Source: Naegleria lovaniensis (taxonomy: Eukaryota; Heterolobosea; Eutetramitea; Acrasida; Naegleriidae). From it: a stretch of 64,000 bases of DNA. The position numbers were made by a program, and so were the translations under genes. The stretch is from NCBI RefSeq assembly GCF_003324165.1, contig NW_025407844.1, positions 372,001-436,000 on the forward strand, given 5' to 3'. This document shows, one piece after another, positions 22,801-30,881 of the stretch (the stretch's first letter is position 1; every line of letters begins with the position of its first letter). Under the pieces are notes generated by a model. It was given only the letters and a program-made list of their open reading frames with translations, had not been told where the DNA came from and ran no database searches.

Positions 22801-23733
22801 AAATACTTTACACAAATCAATAGATTGGCTTAAATCGCATTGTTTAAAGTAATCCGAAAAATAGAACAGATCCAAAAGAGTTGAGTCAGTACCAATCACA
22901 AGACAAAAATCATGATTTCTGCCAATATTAGTAATTGTGCAACTAGTGATAGGTCTTTCACTCAAATATTGCTTAAAAACCAAATCAATGGATTCTGGCT
23001 CTGCTTCTCCTAGAATTTTGTAGAACGAAATTTGTCCTGAATTGAATCCACAAACAAGCAATCTCAAGTCATTTGAATAATGTATGGATGAAAGAGGGCT
23101 TTCAAAATCAGCAAACCACGTGATATCTGTGTTAGTTTTGTGGTCAATCATTCCCAGCCTTGTACTACTGGCAACAACAACGACATGATACTCAATGAAA
23201 GAAGAAGAGTCATCATCGCTCATGTCATCATGTTTGGCTCGTTTTGGAAATTTTGTAGCAATGGATTGAGAGAAGATAACCTGATCATCATCATCATCAT
23301 TCTCAATCGGAGCTGAAAATAATTTTCTTCCTGATAAGCTGTCAATACACAATAATTTCTTATCATTTGTAAAGCAATAGAGAACATCATTGTGTTGGTG
23401 TTTTGAAAAACAACAAGACTCTATTACGGATGATGAATCATTCCTATCATGATAAAAAGTGCTAATCAATTGACTCGTTTCCGTATCAATAATATTAATT
23501 TGTCTCTTGTTTGGATGAATCATAAAAGACAAGGTTCCATCGGAGGAAAATTGTCCTCTATGACTGGATACCAATGATCTGGGTATGGATTTACGACAAA
23601 TTTCAAATGGGGGAGGAGGTTGTTTTATCTTGGGATATTCAGTATTGATGTTGCCTCCATCGTCATTATTCTTCTCGTGATGATGACGATGATGAGAAGA
23701 AGGAGTCAAGCTAAGCATTTTTAATTCAAACAA
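19828..23733 (-). CDS. ELYS-like nucleoporin (WD propeller plus alpha solenoid)
   Basis: A single exon of 1301 residues (ATG at 23733; a second Met at 23718). An N-terminal beta-propeller-like part, about residues 40-400, has strands such as RGQFSSDGTLSFMIHPNKRQINIIDTE split by polar loops. A helical solenoid fills the middle. The segment with WQHLTFSLWLLD, later FPFDETECLWIELFL and then ILNSNYVDAFNLYSWML, fits the ELYS domain. The last 250 residues are Ser/Glu-rich and acidic with basic patches, like the disordered tail that lets ELYS bind chromatin. ELYS seeds nuclear-pore assembly. Other propeller-solenoid proteins of the pore (NUP133/160 types) are alternatives. Thr-, Ala- and Asn-rich repeats break the solenoid near 21490-21690. 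Confidence 0.5.
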   Translation of the reverse strand: MFELKMLSLTPSSHHRHHHEKNNDDGGNINTEYPKIKQPPPPFEICRKSIPRSLVSSHRGQFSSDGTLSFMIHPNKRQINIIDTETSQLISTFYHDRNDSSSVIESCCFSKHQHNDVLYCFTNDKKLLCIDSLSGRKLFSAPIENDDDDDQVIFSQSIATKFPKRAKHDDMSDDDSSSFIEYHVVVVASSTRLGMIDHKTNTDITWFADFESPLSSIHYSNDLRLLVCGFNSGQISFYKILGEAEPESIDLVFKQYLSERPITSCTITNIGRNHDFCLVIGTDSTLLDLFYFSDYFKQCDLSQSIDLCKVFETNSVMNLQLKTIQFKTKHNRKDSSVAIIVCNDSNDLFHVGVFDMNSWIKSEKVLEKSLQDYTAETALCSSLLLDIFIEESSIIYSPTSISFTLTILSQKTLFNITYENRMNLAIQEVAQRNVEDIVNRDKRRRLIQMCKERGLTLASDLFNINTIFDMLYDQSLLSVLVEYIQGTVPNTDSNLIHHDDIYKVSTAVNQRFAIHDIKDIMVWIKHKKEFEEKKLHEYLNTFMVRTDASRTIPPLVIAETRNKISMSIQRLNSLRLLISAVINRAKLMEDGATSDVYIPSLVSYDHHIRSIAEYARVGEWFLEIGLLPMSANLFNTSALEKEWKDRLLNPFPPLSEINISRQEFHAIHELLRLESVNSDMHPTFKMTDQENITSNKMNDQENITSTTTASATTTTTTTTASTTSATNTTNTTTTTTEEKFFIHLLLKYACKEPMEYPPKDLSHFITCLFREEPLNDDAFIYKHLAMFYFIIDYLSHGIGSHAADNNTTTKKLNSYAKLFKITTPWQHLTFSLWLLDTKRSNDDLLNEAVQYACCSFAAPNNGLKHRAWNYDIAKILVKCSSFSAANRLLEFSTSAIESEVLKTIIYLTNDMVHLAFQMQRKLSHMEEQRRNVFFCILHYSLLGNFFSDLLTTFPFDETECLWIELFLKNKKNYDLLFSYYILNSNYVDAFNLYSWMLNSYTSTTQAIDARTSYLDLVRSIIPPIQLRALEQQLATMPSSTTTTIFKQLVLKPSLKHPSRLFSERPTLTQKPKKIKTDHVASMTSFKAWLENTTKDTTIRIPSLFDHAPKWKQHRPKKTAAPQLSSQNMRLPSEHKIIEERKKTSTAEEEDHMLEEETSTTSESETSLTSSEASSLEDKIPAESSTSRGVSTLRPPPPQSRQLAMKTLPPKASPKYSEPLEISDEEEEEGEAYDEEEETNQEENELDQMHDEEEEQPVSVRKEPAFSNIFDEEENTKGSPSHNSESGEEEESAEEETSVIEE
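21620..21685. repeat. Two-copy 33-bp tandem repeat in the ELYS-like coding region
   Basis: Copies at 21620-21652 and 21653-21685 differ at only a few bases. Being a multiple of three, the duplication stays in frame and codes the doubled peptides TDQENITS and NDQENITS. It abuts a Thr/Ala/Ser trinucleotide run. Confidence 0.85.
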
Positions 23734-23938
23734 AAAATTCCAGGGAAACGAATTTCAAAGCTGAAAAAAATGATTGAACCGCCACGCGTGTTGGGTGCAG
23801 GAAATGGCTTACAGGAAAAGGCTTACAGGAAAATTAATCATCAAAACATTTACACCGTTGTCATAATGTAAAAATTTCCTATGAGCATCATCACGATGAA
23901 CGATCAATGACGCACGTGCCATTGAGCGGACCAATGAG

Positions 23939-25251
23939 ATGAGCCTTCACTGCGTTAATGAGAATTGTTATTTCTCAGCATTGGATTTTGATGAGCTTGA
24001 GCATCACTTGATTTTCATCATTGAAAACGTTGAATATCAGTTAATTCCAACGTATTATTCTCTTGAAAAAATGTTGCAACAAGTCATTCCAAATTTTTAT
24101 TGCGAATGTTTTCCTCATATGAAAGGAAAAAATCATTACAGCGTTGCACTAGCCTTGATTTTTCGACAATGCTTTTATACCAATAATGATGTTACAAGTT
24201 ATATACTTGGATGGATGAGCATCATTTTGAGTATGGTTAGTCTGTTTCCACAAATTATTAAGAACTTTGTTTTGAAAAGAGCAGCAGGGCTTTCAATTCA
24301 TTTATTTCTGATTTGGTTTGTTGGAGATGTTTCAAATTTAATTGGATGTATTCTCACCAATCAACTGGCAACTCAGCTCTATTTGGCAGTCTATTATGTA
24401 TGCATGGATATCATTATCATTTCTCAGTATACTTTTTATGAGTTCAACAAGAAAAAGTTCAAGGCATTCCTTTCTAAATTATTTCAAAAACTGCACATTA
24501 CAAAACAGAGTGCAGAACCATGTCATGAAATGTCTACCATCAAAGAAACGACAGCGAACAATATTTTCAACATGTCGTTTCAATCATTAACAAGCCATAA
24601 TACCACTAGTACAAGCCATCTATCAACACCTCATTGTCAACTCAAATCACATTATTTGTCTTCAACGATCGCTATTTTACTAGTTGTACAGTTATTAATT
24701 TCAAATTTTGCTCAATTTTCAAACGCTCAGGAAGCAAAGGTCTCCTATGAGATTCCAAATTGTTCTCCACCTCCACCTGATAATGGATTGGCAATTTTTG
24801 CTATTGGAACCACTTGTTCTTATATTTCTTGCCTGTGCTATATTCTTGCAATGACACCTCAAGTTTATAAGAATTATAAAAGAAAGAGTGTTCAAGGCCT
24901 CTCTGTAAGTACTTTATGTGATCAATTTGCAAGAACATTTCATCATAAAATTATTTGATACAATACTCTTTGATGATGTACCAATAGATCTTAATGTTTG
25001 GAATTGATACCAGCAATCAACTGTTATACATGCTTAGTATTATTGTTTTTTATGCTCAACCAAATGCATCCTTTGATGCTCTTTCTGTTGTGCCATATTT
25101 GGCTGGTAGCTTTTTCACATGGTTTTTCAGTGTTTGTATTCTTTTTCAATTCTTATTTTACAAGAGAAGGAACAGAAATGATGCGAACGTTGTGAAAGAA
25201 CATGACGCTACACCATCTCATGTAGGTGGTACTACAGTGGTGGTACAATGA
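23939..25251 (+). CDS. PQ-loop lysosomal amino-acid transporter (SLC66A1/YPQ-like), copy 1
   Basis: Exons 23939-24904 and 24988-25251 (intron GTAAGT...ATAG, 83 bp) join in frame after VQGLS and give 409 residues. Two PQ-loop repeats are clear: SLFPQIIKNFVLKRAAGLS in the first half and MTPQVYKNYKRKSVQGLS just before the intron. Seven hydrophobic segments can be counted, as in PQLC2/SLC66A1 and yeast Ypq proteins, which export cationic amino acids from lysosomes or vacuoles. A Ser/Thr-rich loop of roughly 100 residues lies between the two halves. The start at 23939 adds about 50 residues before the conserved FYCECFPHMKGKNHY; a later Met at 24071 is possible. The next gene is a tandem paralogue with the intron in the same place. 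Confidence 0.85.
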
Positions 25252-25383
25252 GGAGTTTGTGATGATTTTCATAAACATTTGTTAGGGTAAAATTCTGCAA
25301 TCTCTTTTCCACACCTGCTAAATTCTTCTGAGCATGTGTGTATGGGCCTACCTTTTGCGACATGATCGACATCGATTTAAAAA

Positions 25384-26545
25384 ATGTTATTGGCACACAC
25401 TATTCACGACTCTTACCATGTATTTCCAAATTTTTATTGTGAATGTTTTCCGCACATGAAAGGAAAAAATCATTACAACATTCCATTGGCACTAATATTC
25501 CGACAATGTCTCTATTCAGAGAGTGACATTGCAAGCTACATTCTAGGTTGGATGAGCATTATCATGAGCATGATTAGTTTATTTCCACAAATTATTAAAA
25601 ATCATGTATTTCAATCAGCATCGGGATTGAGTATTCATTTATTTATTATTTGGATGATTGGAGATGTAACGAATTTAATTGGATGTATTTTCACAAATCA
25701 ATTATCGACTCAAATCTATTTAGCAATTTATTATGTGTCCATGGATGTCATGATCATTTCACAATATTGTTATTATGAAGTACGATGGAAAGATGTCATT
25801 GAGAAGTGGAAAGAAATATTTTACACAATGAATCATCAAATTTGTAGTGGAAATAGGTTGAAACAGAGCATTCATCGGTCTACATCTAGTAGTGAACAGA
25901 ACACTCGGTCCTATACTTTGTTGAATACTCATGCTCTTATTCAATTATTCATCATGACAACATTGGTAGCTTGGATGTTTCAGAGTCAAGAAGAGGAAAT
26001 GTGGAGTTCCATTTTTGTACGGGCTCAATCTCATCTTCAATGGAATACAAGAAGAGCCAATAATTGCGAACAAACTACTTCTGACAACTCAATGTATGCA
26101 TTGGGAATTACTTGTTCCTACATTTCATGTATTTGTTACATCATGGCATATGTACCTCAAATTTACAAAAATTTCAAAAAGAAGAGTGTCAAAGGCTTAT
26201 CTGTAAGTGGTTCAAGATGAAATTCTTGTTATCATATCTTGGGTAATGTGAATATATTCAAAATGCATGTCTCAATTGGCATGACGCTCACCCATACATC
26301 ACTCTGGAACCAACGAATGGTTTCCAACATAGCTTCTCATGTTTTTAATTGATAGTCTCACTCAAATTCTATATATATCTAGTATTATTGTATTCTACGC
26401 ACAACAACCACATTCATATTTTGATACTGTATCTGTATTACCATTTATTGTAGGAAGTGTATTTACCTTGATCTTTAGTGCTCTCATACTTGGTCAATTT
26501 TTTTACTATAACAACAAACGTAGGAACAGTCTCTTTAAGGACTGA
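25384..26545 (+). CDS. PQ-loop lysosomal amino-acid transporter (SLC66A1/YPQ-like), copy 2
   Basis: Exons 25384-26202 and 26333-26545 (intron GTAAGT...ATAG, 130 bp) join in frame after VKGLS and give 343 residues. It is the tandem paralogue of the gene ending at 25251, 132 bp upstream. The shared blocks include FYCECFPHMKGKNHY, LALIFRQC, YILGWMSII, SLFPQIIKN and YVPQIYKNFKKKSVKGLS. The intron position and phase are the same, so the duplication included the intron. The middle loop has diverged in sequence and length, and this copy has a much shorter N-terminus. It probably has the same membrane topology and lysosomal or contractile-vacuole-type location (inferred). Different cargo for the two copies is possible but not visible. 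Confidence 0.85.
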
Positions 26546-26561
26546 GATATTTATATCTATT

Positions 26562-26688
26562 AATTCATGATTCAGCCGAACCTGGAAAGATGCAAAAGAT
26601 GCAGCATGTCTATATTACTCCGAATTCTCGAGTTTACAACACACACAATAGACACTGCATCTTTCCAGTTTCGGCTGAATCATGAATT
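26562..26688. repeat. 33-bp inverted repeat with 61-bp spacer
   Basis: The left arm 26562-26594 and right arm 26656-26688 are reverse complements over 33 bases with one mismatch. The arm begins AATTCATGATTCAGCCGAA. The left arm begins 16 bp after the stop of the second PQ-loop gene, and the right arm ends 85 bp before the next ATG. No matching target-site duplication is evident at the edges. A transcript through it would form a long hairpin. Confidence 0.9.
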
Positions 26689-26773
26689 TGACATATTTCA
26701 ACAACAAGGCAGCTCGTGCTGCGTCGTCACTCCATTGCGTATTTAAATCCTTATTGAGTGTTGTTGAGAAAAA

Positions 26774-29557
26774 ATGTTCACCTCAAAGACTCTCCCATTG
26801 CCCTCAACTTTTAGACTGTACTCGGGTGGCAACACCACAAGAAGAAACACAAAGCCTTCTTCTTCGTCAAGCGCTAGTCAACCACAGCAAGAGCCTTCTC
26901 TATCGATGACATCTCAAGAAGAGATCGAACGAGTCACGACAAGGAACAATACCTCTTTGACCACAGTCATCAATGCCAATCAACAACAACAGCTGCAACA
27001 CAGTATTCTCATGACAGCTTCATCTCTTCTACCCACAAGAGATATAATGCCGTGTAATCTCGTGCAAAAGCCTTGCACTCCGAATGCTGCTGTGAAAAGA
27101 ACATTCTCTGCCATGACAATGACTACGACCTCCAATCATGATAATGACAAGTCGAGCCACGAGAAGAATTTACCTCATGAAAGAAGAATACAAGAAAGCA
27201 TAATAGTAAATGATGTCGAGGAGGAGGCGTTGTCATCATGCCACCACAAGCCTTCTAGTACTACGTTTGCAGCACCAATGAATCATCACTGTGATGGAGA
27301 TGGTAGTGGAGAATCCATCCATGAAGATTCCACTCCATTCTTCTTGATTGAATGGAAGCAGTTGCGTCATCAATCGGTTGGCCCAACAACACTCCACGCT
27401 GAAATTATGGACTCTCTTAATAGTGTGCAACAACACTCACATGCTACTTCTACTAGTGCCCAAAACCAAAGAGAAGAGTTGTTGCCACCGCATCATACTC
27501 CACTCGAGTTGTATGTTGCGGACAAGATTCGAGTCTCCTCTTCTCATCAAGCCTTGATATGGTTATTTCAAGAAATCCATTCAAGTTCATTGTGGTGGAA
27601 CAACAATGTCCTCAAGAATGAACCAAGTCAAAATAGGAATGATAGACATCACAACGAAAATGAACAACACACACAGTCGTCCACTGATATTCTACATCCA
27701 ACCATCATGACAAGTACAACTACTACTACTACTACTCCTCCTAGTACAACATTCCCAACCATTCCCACTCATGCCCTTCCATTAGTCAAGTTTCTCAAAC
27801 GAAAACTCACTCAATGGAATGACCACAAGTCTTTATCCCTACGATGTGAATTGTTCAATTTCAATACCAACTCGGTCTGTACCTCCATTCCATTACATTA
27901 TGCATTTCATACGTTGACAACAACAAATAGTCCTTCAAGTCATGATCAACTCACTTACAATCCTCACTTATTAGAAGGTATTCTCACTCTTCCAAGACTT
28001 CCCTCCTCAAAGAATCAGCGAAAAATTTGTTCTTTACGAATTGTCTTGAATGAATCTCTAATATTGGCAGAAAGTTCACCCTTTACTTTATTCTCAAAAA
28101 AGAAACAAGAATTGATCAACAATAGTATGAGAAAGAAGAAGAAAAAGAACAACAGTACTAGTATTTCTTCAACTCCACTTACTTCAACTCCAGTCATGAC
28201 CAACAATGGTCCACTTACCTTTGTATATAATGATCATTTACCAAAAAAGACACAACCCATCAAGCCTTTTACACTTACTTTTCATGAGAATGAATTTCAA
28301 CCAAAGAAGAAGAAGAAAGTGTCATGTTCTCAGTCAAGTTGCCCTTCTCATCGAAATGATGAAAATATTATACATCCAGGTATCGATATTCCTATTGTGA
28401 AAGGGCATGACAATACATTTAGAATTGAAAAAACTCTCACTCCTCACGAGTCTACTACTGGAATGACCAACAATTGCATTGCACGTGTGGATCAGAGTAT
28501 GTGGATGAATCAGGATGTATTGTTGCAACAATCTCAACCAATATTGTCATCATCACACCAAGAACAACATAACTCGATGCAATATCCTCCTAATCACCAC
28601 CATTCTATTCCATACCAACAACCCAATGACATGAATCCACCAAGGATTTCAAATTCAGTCACATGTGTGAACACTACCGCCACCACACTCACAGTACCAT
28701 CCTCACAAATTCCTTCATTCGAGTCATCATCATCCATCTTGAGTTCGTCGACGTGTGACCCTCAACCACCTCATCAGCACCATCAGCACCACGACCTCAC
28801 ACTACCGAAAAGTCTTTTCGAATTGTTACAATTACCACACATCATCTCTGTATTGAAAAGACCTGTCTATGAATTACTAGTAGCATTACTCACTTGTAAA
28901 CATCATTCATCCATGTCCAGTATCATGAGTGATAGTATTTGGAATGCACTCACTCTCATGGCTCATGAAACGAAGGATTCGAATGTTAATAATAGTGGTA
29001 ATAATAGTAATAGTAGTAGTATGAGTGTGAATACGAATCATGTGGTTGTGAATAATGATTCATTTCAACAACCACCACAACCACAACAAATATCTCCTCT
29101 ACAACAACCACAACAACCACAACAACCACAACAACATTCCTCAACACAAGTATTAAGGTTGTCCATGGCCTCGTCAAATGTGAACCAACACAATGCAACT
29201 TGTTTGAATGTTCAACAACATCCTCAACAAGCAATGCATCCAACATCAGTATCACCACAACAAGTAGTTTCAATTTCTCAACAACAACAAGTTGCACAAA
29301 AAGTATCCATTCCTCAATTCGTTCAATTCATTACCACTGCTACTACTACTCCACAATTCACCAACAATTCCTTTGTACCGATGACCTTGGTATCATCCAA
29401 ATCAGCAGTTATGAATAACCAGAACCAAGGTTATATGACATCCAACTCGAATTCTTCATCAGCAACAACAACAACAATCACTCCATGTATGCACAACAAT
29501 ATTCCTCACTTTACTCAGCTCCAATTGCAATCCAATGGAAATGTACAATTAAAGTAA
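26774..29557 (+). CDS. Large low-complexity protein of unknown function
   Basis: A single exon of 927 residues, rich in Gln, Asn, Ser, Thr, His and Pro. The only compositionally normal, possibly folded part lies at about residues 330-440. It includes KSLSLRCELFNFNTNSVC, LLEGILTLPRLPSS, CSLRIVLNESLILAE and SSPFTLFSKKKQ, with alternating hydrophobic residues like a beta-sandwich, then a basic cluster RKKKKKNN. A second short hydrophobic patch, LPKSLFELLQLPHIISVLKRPVYELLVALL, lies near residue 680. The C-terminal 200 residues are Gln/Pro/Asn-rich (PQQPQQPQQ). The layout suggests a nuclear regulator with disordered activation-type regions, but I recognise no family. The start could be mitochondrial-like (MFTSKTLPLPSTFRLYSGG), which I consider less likely. 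Confidence 0.7.
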   Translation: MFTSKTLPLPSTFRLYSGGNTTRRNTKPSSSSSASQPQQEPSLSMTSQEEIERVTTRNNTSLTTVINANQQQQLQHSILMTASSLLPTRDIMPCNLVQKPCTPNAAVKRTFSAMTMTTTSNHDNDKSSHEKNLPHERRIQESIIVNDVEEEALSSCHHKPSSTTFAAPMNHHCDGDGSGESIHEDSTPFFLIEWKQLRHQSVGPTTLHAEIMDSLNSVQQHSHATSTSAQNQREELLPPHHTPLELYVADKIRVSSSHQALIWLFQEIHSSSLWWNNNVLKNEPSQNRNDRHHNENEQHTQSSTDILHPTIMTSTTTTTTTPPSTTFPTIPTHALPLVKFLKRKLTQWNDHKSLSLRCELFNFNTNSVCTSIPLHYAFHTLTTTNSPSSHDQLTYNPHLLEGILTLPRLPSSKNQRKICSLRIVLNESLILAESSPFTLFSKKKQELINNSMRKKKKKNNSTSISSTPLTSTPVMTNNGPLTFVYNDHLPKKTQPIKPFTLTFHENEFQPKKKKKVSCSQSSCPSHRNDENIIHPGIDIPIVKGHDNTFRIEKTLTPHESTTGMTNNCIARVDQSMWMNQDVLLQQSQPILSSSHQEQHNSMQYPPNHHHSIPYQQPNDMNPPRISNSVTCVNTTATTLTVPSSQIPSFESSSSILSSSTCDPQPPHQHHQHHDLTLPKSLFELLQLPHIISVLKRPVYELLVALLTCKHHSSMSSIMSDSIWNALTLMAHETKDSNVNNSGNNSNSSSMSVNTNHVVVNNDSFQQPPQPQQISPLQQPQQPQQPQQHSSTQVLRLSMASSNVNQHNATCLNVQQHPQQAMHPTSVSPQQVVSISQQQQVAQKVSIPQFVQFITTATTTPQFTNNSFVPMTLVSSKSAVMNNQNQGYMTSNSNSSSATTTTITPCMHNNIPHFTQLQLQSNGNVQLK

Positions 29558-30043
29558 CAATATCTAATGCTTTACATCTTGTTGTTGGTTATTATTCGCT
29601 GAAATTTGATAAAGAATGAGTCAAACCCTTATATGGATTCCTTCAACCACTACTCTTTGTCATTCATCTTACCACCTACATTCATAACATGTGATTGTTT
29701 AAATAAGTGTCAAGAAATATTGATTTTGGGGTGGGTGTATGAAGATTTTCATTAGAACATTGAAATTTAATCTGTTGCATGTGTTGTAAAAGTAATCAAA
29801 CGCACATGAATCAAACCCTCATCTAAGGCTCCACCTTTCTTGTCATACAGATGCATTCACTCTATTTAAGAGCTCGACAAATGCTTTGTTCGAATTTGGA
29901 GCACGAACAGCCATAATAAATGGTACCAAAATCATTATTATTTATACATAAATTTTTGCACTAAGAATGTATTGTTTGATGATCATTATTGACATACTTC
30001 TCTCCTTCAAAGGACAAGGAAATGATAAATTCTTTTTCATCAA
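29558..30043. other. Convergent 3' spacer
   Basis: This AT-rich spacer lies between two converging genes. No ORF with protein-like composition, RNA gene or repeat is visible. It should hold both 3' UTRs. Confidence 0.45.
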
Positions 30044-30478
30044 TTATTCCAAAGTTGGTTCTGGATTGCAAGCACAAATTGGACATCCTGCACTGTTTCT
30101 CTGATTTCCAAATCGACAATACATTCGACACAATGGAGGACATGCATTCACCTTGACAATTTCAAATAAATCTGAAAGTTCTTGATCCACAGTTTTACAT
30201 TTACAAATTGGACAATGTGTGATGGAATCTGTTTGTAATCCATATCGACATTTCATGGTGGCAAGACATGACAAGGAAGGACATTTTTGTTTGACACAAT
30301 GACAAGTATTAGCATCAAAATCCATTTGTTTGGAATAACCTTTTGGACAACCATAGAGTTTACAGAGTTGAGAAGGAGTGAGAGTTTTCATGTCGGGTGA
30401 TGATGCGGAGGTCATTGAGTACGTTGTTGATGCGACGAACATGACCATGAGGGTGGCAACAACAAGTCGTATTGTCAT
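30044..30478 (-). CDS. Secreted cysteine-rich antistasin-like protein
   Basis: A single exon of 144 residues. Residues 1-21 (MTIRLVVATLMVMFVASTTYS) are a signal peptide. The mature part has about 18 cysteines in three spaced groups. The last, CPPLCRMYCRFGNQRNSAGCPICAC, keeps the antistasin spacing C-X3-C-X3-C-X2-G...GCP-X-C-X-C. The middle one, CLATMKCRYGLQTDSITHCPICKC, is similar. Antistasin-type repeats in animals inhibit serine proteases. Here the protein could block proteases outside the cell or in food or lysosomal vacuoles, but that is inference. It is divergent from the SCOT gene across 403 bp. It could equally be an unrelated disulfide-rich secreted protein. Confidence 0.75.
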   Translation of the reverse strand: MTIRLVVATLMVMFVASTTYSMTSASSPDMKTLTPSQLCKLYGCPKGYSKQMDFDANTCHCVKQKCPSLSCLATMKCRYGLQTDSITHCPICKCKTVDQELSDLFEIVKVNACPPLCRMYCRFGNQRNSAGCPICACNPEPTLE

Positions 30479-30881
30479 TTTTTTATATTTTCGATTTTTG
30501 AACTGGATTATAATCGTGTGAATGTGTGTGATTTATTGATTATTGGATTGAATTCAATAGCAAAAGAATGGAACTGCCAAAATTTCCACAACACTACGAA
30601 ATGCACCATCCGCATTGAACTAGCTCAGGTCTTATTTTATCTTTCTCGCTTGCACACAGGTCCAAGTTTTAAAAAGACCTGTGGTGGTTCACTAAAATGT
30701 CCCTGTGCAAATTTCACACACAACAAGATCCTCATTAATATTCCCAGTCGTCAACACATGAATTCGCGAAATATTTTCGCGTTTTTAATCGTTTAGTTTC
30801 GCTGAATTTTCAAAAACGGAGCACGAAGCCTTATGTGCCACCATCGAATCCAATAGCAGCAACAAACACACACCGTAAAAA
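30479..30881. other. Divergent promoter between antistasin-like and SCOT genes
   Basis: A 92-codon plus-strand frame at 30518-30796 lacks domain features and is judged chance. An AATTCGCGAA-type palindrome occurs near 30761. No repeat or RNA gene is seen. Confidence 0.4.

Noticed and set aside
30518-30796. 92-codon plus-strand frame between antistasin-like and SCOT genes
   Set aside because: No recognisable features. It sits in a divergent promoter and is likely chance.
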